Notes under the pieces: generated by a model | Seen by the model: only the letters and a program-made list of their open reading frames with translations | Told to the model about the DNA's origin: nothing | Database searches by the model: none | Shown: piece after piece, positions 7,409 to 15,184 of the stretch | How positions within the stretch are numbered: the first letter of the stretch is position 1 | Layout: every line of letters starts with the position of its first letter | Translations under genes and position numbers: made by a program | Source: Solobacterium sp. | GTDB taxonomy: Bacteria; Bacillota_I; Bacilli_A; Erysipelotrichales; Erysipelotrichaceae | Assembly (NCBI GenBank): GCA_024693325.1 | Contig: JAILLA010000007.1 | Location: 1-50,062 of the forward strand | Direction of reading: 5' to 3' | DNA length: 50,062 nucleotides

Positions 7409-8236
7409 TCAGATGAGGCCAAAGTGCTTCATCGCGTTCATGATGCCGTCTTCATGCAGTCCTGTCGTAATATAGTCAGCCTTCTCCTTCAGCTCCGCTT
7501 CTCCGTCTCCCATAGCGATCCCTGTACCGCAGGCTTCCAGCATTGCCAGATCATTGAGGGAATCACCGAAGCCGTATGTATCGCTGATGTCTGCGCCAAG
7601 CTGTGTGCACAGCCATCTGAGCGCCTCACCTTTATCAACGCCGGGCATTGTGATCTCTCCGCCATTGCGGCGGTTGCCGCTGGTCGACAGCATACACACA
7701 AATGACATTGAAGGATCGATCTCCCGGCGGAACATATCGATATCCGCGTCCTTTTCAAAATAGACATCCATCTTATAGATACTGCTGCCGTCATATTTAC
7801 TGACCGGCTCTCCGCCTAACAGTACGCTGACGCGTACGGCTGCGCCTTCGGAGACCGCACGTTTCTGTTCAATGATCCATTCCGTACGCGCTGTGCTGAT
7901 CGGATCCGACCATGCCTGTTCATATCCCTGGATCAGAAGACCGGAACGGGTTCTTTCCGCAAGGGCGATCGTTTTCCGGACAGTCTCTGCCGGGATCGTC
8001 CGGGAACGGATGATCCTGCTGTTCAGTTCGATCCCCGCGCCGTTGCAGAAAATGATCCCTTCGACCGGAAGTTCCTTCAGTTCCTTCAGACTGTATACAG
8101 AGCGTCCTGTACAGAGGAACAGATGATGACCGTTTGCCGCAGCCATTCTGAGCGCTGTTTCAGCACTTTCCGGTACTGTGAGATCCCTGCTGTCCAGGAG
8201 TGTCCTGTCGACATCAAAAAACAAATACTTTTCCAT
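7409..8236 (-). CDS. Cof-type HAD-IIB phosphatase
   Basis: This 275-residue haloacid-dehalogenase phosphatase has motif I FFDVDRTLLDS (nucleophile Asp near residue 7), motif II LFLCTGR, a C2-type cap, Lys in VDKGEAL and motif IV GFGDSLNDLAML. Such Cof proteins dephosphorylate sugar phosphates or flavin/PLP intermediates; the substrate is open. Motif I has Arg where Gly is usual (DVDRT versus DIDGT). There is no convincing ribosome site before ATG 8236. An extended -10 ends eight bases before the ATG, so the message may be leaderless. Confidence 0.88.
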   Translation of the reverse strand: MEKYLFFDVDRTLLDSRDLTVPESAETALRMAAANGHHLFLCTGRSVYSLKELKELPVEGIIFCNGAGIELNSRIIRSRTIPAETVRKTIALAERTRSGLLIQGYEQAWSDPISTARTEWIIEQKRAVSEGAAVRVSVLLGGEPVSKYDGSSIYKMDVYFEKDADIDMFRREIDPSMSFVCMLSTSGNRRNGGEITMPGVDKGEALRWLCTQLGADISDTYGFGDSLNDLAMLEACGTGIAMGDGEAELKEKADYITTGLHEDGIMNAMKHFGLI

Positions 8237-8244
8237 ACCTGTGC

Positions 8245-8253
8245 AGTATAGCA
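8245..8253 (-). promoter_or_regulatory. Extended -10 promoter abutting the HAD start codon
   Basis: On the minus strand TGCTATACT is an extended -10 element (TGn plus TATACT) ending eight bases before ATG 8236. Transcription would start within a base or two of the start codon. Confidence 0.5.
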
Positions 8254-8282
8254 TAAAATCAGGTACCACAAGGATACCTGAT
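8254..8282 (-). terminator. Intrinsic terminator of the nfeD-floA operon
   Basis: ATCAGGTA pairs with TACCTGAT around a short GC-rich centre with one bulge, then TTTT on the minus strand. It starts five bases after the stop of the 103-residue protein. Confidence 0.6.
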
Positions 8283-8286
8283 CTCA

Positions 8287-8598
8287 TCAAACCATTCTGA
8301 CTGATCTTCTCTTTCTGTGTCTGCGGTAAGCAACGGGCTCTTTCAAAACTTCAGCCATCACCACTGCTTTCCTGAGTTCACTGACATCTTTCGCTGTTTT
8401 CGAAGGAGCCACCGTAACCTTGACGGGTTCAGGGTGTTCAGTCCTTCTTTTGAACTCTTCAGCCCGCTTCTTTTCTTCAAGGGTAGGTTCCTGCTTCACA
8501 GCAGGTCTGTTCCTTTTCGGCGTCATCCGCTCCAGATCAGCTGTGATCGTGCTCTGGAGCAGATCGTTCAGCATTTTCAGCGAATTTCTATTTGCCAT
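8287..8598 (-). CDS. Small basic protein of unknown function in the floA operon
   Basis: I do not recognise this 103-residue protein. It has no membrane segment; it is rich in Arg, Lys and Glu, with a charged helix in the middle ([16 protein letters not shown]) and a very basic C-terminus ([11 protein letters not shown]). Its ATG overlaps the floA stop by 11 bases, so translation is coupled, and an operon terminator follows directly. The basic tail and coupling suggest a FloA-associated cytoplasmic or membrane-surface partner, but that is inference. Confidence 0.6.
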   Translation of the reverse strand: MANRNSLKMLNDLLQSTITADLERMTPKRNRPAVKQEPTLEEKKRAEEFKRRTEHPEPVKVTVAPSKTAKDVSELRKAVVMAEVLKEPVAYRRHRKRRSVRMV

Positions 8599-9577
8599 CT
8601 TTCTTCGGTGCAGTCAGATTCTTGGTAGGTGCGTTGCCGCCGGCGATCTCACTGCGCATACGTGTGTCGGCCTGGATATTCTGCATATCATAGTAATCCA
8701 TAATGCCGAGCTTTCCTTCACGCAGAGCCTGTGCAAGGGCACGCGGTACTTCTGCTTCCGCGGCGACGACTTCCGCTCTCATTTCCTGTTCCTTCGCGAC
8801 AGCCATAGCCCTTCTTTCCTCGGCCTTTGCCTGCGCGATATTCTTATCGGCTTCGGCCTGCAGGCTCTGCAGATGCGCGCCTACGTTTCTGCCGACGTCG
8901 ATATCCGCGATATCGATGGAAAGGATCTCATATGCCGTACCTGAGTCCAGACCCTTTGACAATACGAGCTTGGAAATGTCATCCGGATTCTCAAGGACTG
9001 CCTTATGGGAAAGAGAGGAACCGACTGTGGTGACGATACCTTCACCGATCCTGGCGAGGATCGTAGCTTCACCGGCACCGCCTACCAGACGGTCCAGATT
9101 GGTACGTACGGTGACTCTTGCCTTGACCAGAAGTTCGATACCGTCCTTGGCGACTGCTGAGATATTGGGCGTCTCGATGACCTTCGGGTTGACCGACATC
9201 TTGACTGCTTCCAGGACATTTCTGCCTGCCAGGTCAATGGCAGCTGCCTTTTCGAATGAAAGCGCGATACCTGCGCGTTCTGAAGCGATCAGCGCGTCAA
9301 CGACACCGTCAACGTTGCCGCCTGCAAGGTAATGAGCTTCCAGTTCATTTGCGTTCAATGACAGGCCTGCTTTGGTCGCCTTGATCAAGGGCAGAACGAT
9401 CCTGGGCGGGCTTACCCTTCTCAGTCTCATACCGATAAGTGAGAAGATACCGATCCTGACGCCGGATGCCATTGCGGAGATCCAGAGTCCGACCGGAACG
9501 AACGTAAAGAACAGGATCAATATCAGGGCAACGATAATGATCGTAATGATCGGTCTAAAAATCATAGCATTTATCAT
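8588..9577 (-). CDS. floA: Flotillin-like protein FloA
   Basis: This 329-residue membrane-associated scaffold has a hydrophobic N-terminus ([16 protein letters not shown], residues ~12-27) that anchors as a hairpin. A PHB/SPFH-like domain follows ([20 protein letters not shown]), then an Ala/Glu-rich coiled coil ([20 protein letters not shown]) and the conserved [15 protein letters not shown] motif. FloA organises functional membrane microdomains in Bacillota. The start at 9577 follows AAAGGTG; the nfeD stop is four bases upstream. The C-terminal tail [13 protein letters not shown] is short and basic. Confidence 0.95.
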   Translation of the reverse strand: MINAMIFRPIITIIIVALILILFFTFVPVGLWISAMASGVRIGIFSLIGMRLRRVSPPRIVLPLIKATKAGLSLNANELEAHYLAGGNVDGVVDALIASERAGIALSFEKAAAIDLAGRNVLEAVKMSVNPKVIETPNISAVAKDGIELLVKARVTVRTNLDRLVGGAGEATILARIGEGIVTTVGSSLSHKAVLENPDDISKLVLSKGLDSGTAYEILSIDIADIDVGRNVGAHLQSLQAEADKNIAQAKAEERRAMAVAKEQEMRAEVVAAEAEVPRALAQALREGKLGIMDYYDMQNIQADTRMRSEIAGGNAPTKNLTAPKKDGK

Positions 9578-9581
9578 ATAT

Positions 9582-10061
9582 TCACACCTTTCTGACCACC
9601 AGCGAATTGTTGCTGACGGAAATCACTTCTACTGTTTCACCCTTCTGGATGAATTCACCTTCGGAAATTACATCGTATGTACGATCGTTGATGCTGACCT
9701 TTCCTGCAGGCCTCATATCAGAAAGCGCCTGGCCTCTCTGATACATCAGGTCTTTGGGAAGATCCCGGCTGACAAATCCCTTGTCCTTGCTGAGTGTTTC
9801 ACTCAGTACGACCGGCGGATTGATCTTGCCGCTGCTTAACAGCTTCAGCACAACGAAGATCATAACCGCAAGCAGTACTGCAAGCACTGCGATCAGCACT
9901 AGCGCTTCAGCAAGTGTATGGCTGCACATCATGATGCCTAATCCAAGCAGAACCAGTCCCGTGATGCCGGGCACGCCGAATCCGGGGATAACTGCTTCGA
10001 TCGCCAGCAGGATAAAAGCCGTAATCAGCAAAACGATTCCCATGACTGTTGTAGGTCCCAT
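9582..10061 (-). CDS. NfeD-like membrane protein, FloA partner
   Basis: This 159-residue protein has two or three transmembrane segments near the N-terminus ([50 protein letters not shown]) and a C-terminal OB-fold domain ([35 protein letters not shown]). This is the short NfeD1b form without a ClpP-like protease domain. NfeD proteins are almost always paired with SPFH proteins, as here. The start at 10061 follows AGGAGGG; an upstream in-frame ATG at 10079 lacks a ribosome site. Confidence 0.9.
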   Translation of the reverse strand: MGPTTVMGIVLLITAFILLAIEAVIPGFGVPGITGLVLLGLGIMMCSHTLAEALVLIAVLAVLLAVMIFVVLKLLSSGKINPPVVLSETLSKDKGFVSRDLPKDLMYQRGQALSDMRPAGKVSINDRTYDVISEGEFIQKGETVEVISVSNNSLVVRKV

Positions 10062-10207
10062 TTTACCCTCCTGTTCCAAACCACGGTCTTTTCTCTGCAG
10101 AAAAGAAACCGGTATATCTGTTGATAAATGATCTTTGTTCCGTTCCGTGATTTGAGAATATTATAACATACTGTCAATACCCCGTTTCTTAAGTTGCTCA
10201 GAGTACA

Positions 10208-10229
10208 GAAAAACAGGGCTGAGCCCTGT
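10208..10229 (-). terminator. Intrinsic terminator after the Xaa-Pro peptidase gene
   Basis: ACAGGGCT/AGCCCTGT hairpin with TTTTTC on the minus strand, ten bases after the peptidase stop. The remaining bases 10080-10200 probably hold the nfeD promoter (TATAAT near 10165 on the minus strand), but no clean -35 was found. Confidence 0.75.
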
Positions 10230-10238
10230 CTGTCTGAA

Positions 10239-11321
10239 CTATTCGATGATCTGCAGATCCTTCGGATACTTGTTGAGTACCTCATGGCCGTCTTCCGTGA
10301 TCAGTACAAGGTCTTCAATACGTACGCCTGCCGCCTTTGCATTATAGATGCCCGGTTCGATCGAGAAGGTGTTTCCTACCTGGGTCAGGTTCATGTTTGC
10401 CTGGGAAACATCACCGAAGTCATGATCCTGGATGCCGATGAAATGTCCGAGCCTGTGGGTAAAGTCGGGACCGTATCCGCCTTCTTCAATAATGTCCCTG
10501 GCTGTCTTGTCAATGGATGCCAGCGTAATGCCCGGTCTGCACATATCCTCCGCGGACTGGTTGGCATTGCGGACAAGCTCATAGACTCTTCTGGCTTCTT
10601 CGGAAGGTACAGTCTTATAGAAGAATGTCCTGGTCATATCCGAGCAGTAATCATGATATTTGCAGCCGACATCGATCAGTACGGTGTCGCCTTCTTTCAG
10701 CACTGTATCATCCGGTCCATGGTGCGGATCAGCCGAATTGGCACCGAACGCTACGATCGGATGGAAAGAATAACCGGAAGCCCCCAGTGACTGGTAGATG
10801 CTCAGGAACTGTGAAGCTGCTTCTTTTTCTGTAATGCCCTCACGGATGCATGCCCTGAACTGTTCCATGGCACGGTCATTGATCCTGGAGGATTCCCTCA
10901 TCCATTCGATCTCCTGCGCGTCCTTCAGCGCCCTGGCATTGTCGATCGCCAGCGATGTATTTCTGATGCCGGATGCGATCTGTGCGTCATACATCGGGAT
11001 CAGGAATTTGGCAGCCAGTTCTTTATCAACGCCCAGCGGAGCAGAATGATCTACATATGTCTTCAGCAGTGTGATCAGATCTGTCGTGTCGGTAATGGGG
11101 ACCTTGACTGCACCGATCTCCTCATCAAAGCGGAACAGGTCATTCAGGAACAGATGCGGCTGTGTGTCCGCATTCAGATACAGGCCCAGGAAACGCTCAC
11201 CGGGATGAAGCCATTTGCCAGTCAGATAAAAGATCGCGACCGGGTCAGAAACAAGCATCTGACGTACGCCCAGTTCTTCAAGCTGTCCGTACACTTTTTT
11301 CAAACGTTCTGTATTCAGCAT
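10239..11321 (-). CDS. pepQ: M24 family Xaa-Pro peptidase
   Basis: This 360-residue dinuclear metallopeptidase is a prolidase/aminopeptidase P type that cleaves X-Pro bonds in peptides taken up by the cell. An N-terminal creatinase-like domain (residues 1-125) precedes the pita-bread catalytic domain with all five metal ligands in order: IDVG Asp, SDMTRT Asp, HRLGHFIG His, SIEPG Glu and RIED Glu. The start follows TAGGAGG. It is monocistronic. Whether it takes dipeptides (PepQ) or longer peptides (PepP) cannot be decided, so the symbol is tentative. Confidence 0.9.
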   Translation of the reverse strand: MLNTERLKKVYGQLEELGVRQMLVSDPVAIFYLTGKWLHPGERFLGLYLNADTQPHLFLNDLFRFDEEIGAVKVPITDTTDLITLLKTYVDHSAPLGVDKELAAKFLIPMYDAQIASGIRNTSLAIDNARALKDAQEIEWMRESSRINDRAMEQFRACIREGITEKEAASQFLSIYQSLGASGYSFHPIVAFGANSADPHHGPDDTVLKEGDTVLIDVGCKYHDYCSDMTRTFFYKTVPSEEARRVYELVRNANQSAEDMCRPGITLASIDKTARDIIEEGGYGPDFTHRLGHFIGIQDHDFGDVSQANMNLTQVGNTFSIEPGIYNAKAAGVRIEDLVLITEDGHEVLNKYPKDLQIIE

Positions 11322-11370
11322 AGGTTAGCCTCCTATAACAGAATTAATGGTATCACAAAACTTCAATTTT

Positions 11371-11401
11371 AAAAAAGCGGCAGGACATATTTGTTCTGCC
11401 G
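11371..11401 (-). terminator. Intrinsic terminator of the csoR-copA operon
   Basis: CGGCAG(A/G)ACA/TGTCCTGCCG stem with a short loop and six T on the minus strand, 14 bases after the copA stop. Confidence 0.75.
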
Positions 11402-11414
11402 TATCTGACCGTTT

Positions 11415-11624
11415 TTACGCGATCGCTGTAACTTTGTAATCTTTTGCTTCAACAGCTGCTTTCAGGACTTCATCGCTGACTTCCTTGCTGAGAACAGCAA
11501 CTGCCTCATTCCTGGTTCTGTCTGCTGATGCGCTTTCGACTCCGTCGATCGCTTCCAGCGCCTTTTTCACGCTTGCTTCGCAATGTTCGCACATCATTCC
11601 TTCTACTGTTAATGTCTTTTTCAT
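11415..11624 (-). CDS. Possible CopZ-like copper chaperone translated from an internal start in copA
   Basis: Within copA and in its frame, ATG at 11624 is preceded by AAAGGAGG eight bases away, as good a ribosome site as any in the window. Initiation there would give a free 69-residue HMA protein ([21 protein letters not shown] at the start, reaching the copA stop), exactly CopZ-sized. E. coli makes a similar CopA(Z) from copA by frameshifting; here an internal start would do it. The layout suggests a former separate copZ joined to copA by loss of the intervening stop. Expression is not shown. Confidence 0.5.
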   Translation of the reverse strand: MKKTLTVEGMMCEHCEASVKKALEAIDGVESASADRTRNEAVAVLSKEVSDEVLKAAVEAKDYKVTAIA

Positions 11625-14456
11625 TTTCGTGGCCTCCTTTACCATTCCGACATATGTATAGTCTTTTGCTTCGATTGCCTGTCTGATCACTTCCGGATCG
11701 ACATCCTTTGTAACTGTGATCACCGCTGTTCCGGCAGTATGATCTGCCTTCGCACTTTCAATACCGTCGATCGCCATCAATGCTTTCTGTACTGTGGCTT
11801 CGCAGTGCTCACACATCATTCCTTCGATCTGTACTGTTTCTGTTTTCAGTTCACATACACAGGGTTCTTCTTCCCTCAGAATGCCAATATATTTGTAGTC
11901 TTTTGCTTCAACTGCCTGTTTGATCACTTCCGGATCGACATCCTTTGTAACTGTGATCACTGCTGTTCCGGCTGTATGGTCTGCTTTTGCGCTTTCGATG
12001 CCATCGATCGCCATCAGTGCTTTCTGTACTGTGGCTTCGCAGTGTTCACACATCATTCCTTCGATCTGTACTGTTTCTGTTTTCAGTGCACAGGAAGCAT
12101 CACATGCACATGTCTCAGCGTTCACAGGTTCTTTTTCTTCTATTTCAATCTTCTCTGCAGGCAGCGCTCTTTTCTTCAGCGGCTTATCCTTTGCGCTGCT
12201 GTGCATGTTGAAGAGATTCAGTCTCAGGGCATTCGATACGACCGTTACACTGGAAAGGCTCATTGCCGCAGCACCGATCATCGGGTTCATCTTGTACCCA
12301 TACAGACCTGCAGCCAGCGGGATGCAGATCAGGTTGTAGAAGAATGCCCAGAACAGATTCTCATGGATATTCCTGACAGTCTGTCTGGACAAGCGGATGG
12401 CTGCAGGTACATCACTCAGCTGTGATTTCATCAGCACGATATCCGCTGCGTCGATCGCTACATCTGTTCCTGCGCCGATCGCAATGCCTGTATCAGCTCT
12501 TGTCAGAGCCGGTGCATCATTGATGCCGTCTCCTACCATGGCGACTTTTCCGCGTTTCTGGAGTTCCCTGATAACAGCTTCTTTGCCGTCCGGCAGCACA
12601 CCGGCTATGACATGGTCAACGCCTGCCTGCGCACCGATCGCCTTCGCTGTACGTTCATTGTCACCCGTCAGCATCACTACTTCGATGCCCATATTCTGCA
12701 GTTCCCTGACAGCCTGCGGTGAATCTTCCTTGATTACATCAGCGACTGCGATCATACCCAGCAGACGGTCATCTTCCGTAAACAGCAGCGGTGTCTTGCC
12801 CTGTGAAGCAGCCTGTCCGGCTGTTTCTTTCATAGCCTGCGGCATCCTGCTGATGGAACTGATGTACTTCAGGCTTCCGCCCTGCAGTACATGACCGTTC
12901 AGCTTTGCCTTCAGGCCGTTTCCGGGCAGTGCGGAGAATTCCGTCACTTCATCTGCTTTGATATGCAGTTCTTCTGCTTTCTCAACGATCGCCCTGGCAA
13001 GGGGATGTTCCGATTTTGTTTCCAGCGCGAATGCTTTTCCAAGCAGTTCCGCTTCCGTAATCCCTTCAGCCGGTACGATATCCGTTACCTTCGGTTCTCC
13101 GCTTGTGATCGTTCCTGTTTTATCCAGGGCAACGATCTGTACTTCTCCTGCTGTTTCAAGTGATTCGCTTGTCTTGAACAGGACGCCGTTCCTTGCCGCA
13201 AGACCGTTGCCTACCATGATCGCTACCGGTGTCGCAAGACCAAGCGCGCACGGGCATGAGATGACAAGCACGGTAATGCCGCGTGCCAGGGCGTCCGCCA
13301 GGGAAGCTCCGGTAAGCAGCCATCCGATGACTGTGATCGCCGCAATGCCGATGACAAACGGTACAAAATATCCGGCAATGATATCCGCCTTGCGGGCGAT
13401 CGGTGCCTTGGTGGCAGCCGCGTCAGATACCATCTTGATGATCTGTGAGAGTGTCGTATCCTCGCCGACCCTGGTTGCCCGGCAGCGGATAAAGCCGGAC
13501 TGGTTGACGGTAGCCGCAGATACGGTATCGCCTTCCGATTTGTCGACCGGAACGGATTCACCTGTCAATGCTGATTCATTGACGGCACTGTTTCCTTCAA
13601 TGATCACGCCATCCGTGGGAATGCTTTCTCCGGGACGCACCACGAAGATGTCACCGGATACGACTTCATCGATATCCACTTCTGTTTCCACGCCGTTCCT
13701 GATCACGTTTGCCTTTTTGGGAGCCAGATGCATCAGGCTCTTCAGTGCATCTGTTGTCCTGCCTTTGGAGCGGGCCTCCAGCATCTTGCCGATCGTGATC
13801 AGAGCGGGGATCATGGCTGCGGACTCGTAATACAGTTCATTCTGATAGACGTCCATCACCTCAGCGGGACTGACCCCGGCAGTCACCATACCGGTGATCT
13901 TATAAAATACGAATGTACTCCAAGCAAAGGCCACTGATGAGCCGAGCGCTACCAGCGTATCCATGTTCGGGGATCCGTGGAGCAGTGACCTGAAGCCGCT
14001 TGTAAAGAAATCCTTGTTGGCGATCAGGATCACGATCGTCAGCAGCATCTGTGTGAGTGCCAGTCCTTCATGATTGTGTTCAAAGAAAGAAGGCAGGGGC
14101 AGTCCCAGCATATGGTGTCCCATCGTGAAATACATCAGTACGAGCAGGAAGCCGACCGACATCAGCAGACGACGTTTCAGTTTCGGCGTTTCCCTGTCTT
14201 TCAGCGCGTCTTCCTCGGCAGCCAGCTTGGCGGAAGCGCTGATCTTTTCCTGAGACGCACCCTTCACGGATGCCCCGTATCCGGCATCCTGTACCGCCCG
14301 GATAATATCAGCGGATGATGCCGTCCCTTCTACACCCATGGAGTTCGTCAGCAAACTGACACTGCAGGAATCGACTCCCGGTACTTTCGATACTGCTTTT
14401 TCTACTCTTGCCTGGCATGCAGCACAGCTCATGCCGGTAACGATATACTGTTCCAT
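11415..14456 (-). CDS. copA: Copper-exporting P1B-type ATPase with one N-terminal and three C-terminal HMA domains
   Basis: This 1013-residue protein pumps Cu(I) out across the membrane. An N-terminal heavy-metal domain has MSCAAC at residues ~9-14. The ATPase core then shows TGES, the transmembrane [11 protein letters not shown]u site, DKTGT phosphorylation loop, SEHPLA and GDGINDAP. After a linker (residues ~765-790) three more HMA domains follow, each with EGMMCEHC, at about 791, 872 and 945. The usual CopA is about 800 residues with HMA domains only at the N-terminus. HMA 2 and 3 are encoded by a 237-bp tandem repeat. csoR is 12 bases upstream in the same operon, and the last domain has its own ribosome site. 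Confidence 0.95.
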   Translation of the reverse strand: MEQYIVTGMSCAACQARVEKAVSKVPGVDSCSVSLLTNSMGVEGTASSADIIRAVQDAGYGASVKGASQEKISASAKLAAEEDALKDRETPKLKRRLLMSVGFLLVLMYFTMGHHMLGLPLPSFFEHNHEGLALTQMLLTIVILIANKDFFTSGFRSLLHGSPNMDTLVALGSSVAFAWSTFVFYKITGMVTAGVSPAEVMDVYQNELYYESAAMIPALITIGKMLEARSKGRTTDALKSLMHLAPKKANVIRNGVETEVDIDEVVSGDIFVVRPGESIPTDGVIIEGNSAVNESALTGESVPVDKSEGDTVSAATVNQSGFIRCRATRVGEDTTLSQIIKMVSDAAATKAPIARKADIIAGYFVPFVIGIAAITVIGWLLTGASLADALARGITVLVISCPCALGLATPVAIMVGNGLAARNGVLFKTSESLETAGEVQIVALDKTGTITSGEPKVTDIVPAEGITEAELLGKAFALETKSEHPLARAIVEKAEELHIKADEVTEFSALPGNGLKAKLNGHVLQGGSLKYISSISRMPQAMKETAGQAASQGKTPLLFTEDDRLLGMIAVADVIKEDSPQAVRELQNMGIEVVMLTGDNERTAKAIGAQAGVDHVIAGVLPDGKEAVIRELQKRGKVAMVGDGINDAPALTRADTGIAIGAGTDVAIDAADIVLMKSQLSDVPAAIRLSRQTVRNIHENLFWAFFYNLICIPLAAGLYGYKMNPMIGAAAMSLSSVTVVSNALRLNLFNMHSSAKDKPLKKRALPAEKIEIEEKEPVNAETCACDASCALKTETVQIEGMMCEHCEATVQKALMAIDGIESAKADHTAGTAVITVTKDVDPEVIKQAVEAKDYKYIGILREEEPCVCELKTETVQIEGMMCEHCEATVQKALMAIDGIESAKADHTAGTAVITVTKDVDPEVIRQAIEAKDYTYVGMVKEATKMKKTLTVEGMMCEHCEASVKKALEAIDGVESASADRTRNEAVAVLSKEVSDEVLKAAVEAKDYKVTAIA
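11656..12087 (-). repeat. Tandem 237-bp repeat encoding duplicated HMA domains
   Basis: Bases 11656-11850 and 11893-12087 are nearly the same, from AGTCTTTTGCTTC to the CTGTTTTCAG end, a period of 237 bp (79 codons). The high nucleotide identity indicates recent duplication or ongoing conversion within copA, so copy number may vary between strains. Confidence 0.85.
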
Positions 14457-14468
14457 AGTATGACCTTT

Positions 14469-14783
14469 CTACTTCATCAGTTTCTGAAGGACCTTGACCA
14501 GCTCATCGATCGATTCATCCTGGCCTGCGCGGATATCCTCCGCGACACAGGATCTGATATGAGCTGCCAGCAGTTCCTTATTGAAACTGTTCAGGGCACT
14601 TGTTACGGCAGATACCTGGATGAGGATATCCGGACAGTACATATCACTGTCCACCATCTTTTCGATCCCCCTGATCTGCCCTTCTGCTTTTTTCAGTCTC
14701 AGCAGCAGTGCCTTTTTCTCTTCTTCTGTTCTTTTCTTATGTCTTGTTCCGCAATGCGGACATTCCATCATTTCTTCACTCAT
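14469..14783 (-). CDS. csoR: CsoR-family copper-sensing repressor
   Basis: This 104-residue all-helical repressor is of the CsoR/RcnR family. The Cys-His-Cys copper ligand set appears as MYCPDIL, then AAHIRSC, with the family RLKKAEGQIRGIEKM helix before it. Copper binding releases DNA and induces copA. An extra N-terminal CPHCG motif is present. It starts with ATG after GAGGT and lies 12 bases before copA. A near-perfect CsoR operator sits in its promoter. Confidence 0.93.
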   Translation of the reverse strand: MSEEMMECPHCGTRHKKRTEEEKKALLLRLKKAEGQIRGIEKMVDSDMYCPDILIQVSAVTSALNSFNKELLAAHIRSCVAEDIRAGQDESIDELVKVLQKLMK

Positions 14784-14801
14784 ATGTTACCTCGCACGAT
14801 C

Positions 14802-14830
14802 AATATATACCCCCAGGGGGTATAAGTCAA
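14802..14830 (-). promoter_or_regulatory. csoR-copA promoter with embedded CsoR operator
   Basis: On the minus strand TTGACT (14825-14830), a 17-base spacer and TATATT (14802-14807) form a strong promoter. The whole spacer is the palindrome TATACCCCC-A-GGGGGTATA (14806-14824), the G-tract type of site bound by CsoR, so binding would block RNA polymerase. Confidence 0.85.
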
Positions 14831-14879
14831 CAAAGATGATCTGCCCGGAATATTTATCTCACTGATCAGATAATAATTG

Positions 14880-14932
14880 TTGACATCAGGAATGTACTCT
14901 GTTACTATTTAGATAGTTAGTTAAGGCTAACT
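14880..14932 (+). promoter_or_regulatory. Strong promoter with an inverted repeat over the transcription start
   Basis: Consensus TTGACA (14880-14885), 17-base spacer and TACTAT (14903-14908). Directly over the predicted start lies AGTTAG-TTAAGG-CTAACT (14915-14932), an inverted repeat with perfect 6-bp arms. Its TTAG/CTAA character recalls DtxR/MntR-type metal-regulator boxes, so metal-dependent repression is possible; that link is inference. Confidence 0.65.
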
Positions 14933-15113
14933 CAACCGGAATGCAATGAACAGCAGATCAACTCCTTCACAGGCTCCATCACTCCTGATATGTTCTCCCC
15001 TGCTGCTCAGTCCATTCCCAGACATCTGCATCCGGCAAAAAGCACTGACAGCCCTGATCCGACGGCATGCGGAACGGGCAGAATTAGCGACCGTCTTCCC
15101 AACGGTCCTTTTT
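14914..15113 (+). ncRNA. Candidate ~200-nt regulated small RNA or attenuated leader
   Basis: The unit runs from the strong promoter above to an intrinsic terminator (GACCGT/ACGGTC stem, CTTTTTC tail) at 15089-15113. The open frame inside (14946-15188) runs through the terminator, has no ribosome site, resembles no protein family I know and shows no codon bias. The next gene starts 72 bases after the terminator. The unit could therefore be a stand-alone sRNA or a leader attenuating the radical-SAM gene. I recognise no riboswitch consensus in it. Confidence 0.4.
15089..15113 (+). terminator. Intrinsic terminator upstream of the radical-SAM gene
   Basis: GACCGT/ACGGTC stem, seven-base loop and five T. 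No protein-coding gene ends here on this strand, which is what marks the upstream unit as unusual. Confidence 0.65.
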
Positions 15114-15184
15114 CATTTTCCCGTGTCAAAGCAGCGGTCTGAAATGTACTTTCGTTTTTTTTCTTTTCAATGCATAATAAATGT

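Noticed and set aside
14934..15145. A RiPP precursor peptide before the radical-SAM gene
   Set aside because: The alternative frame here has no start with a ribosome site and no leader/core pattern, and the maturase resembles anSME more than RiPP enzymes.
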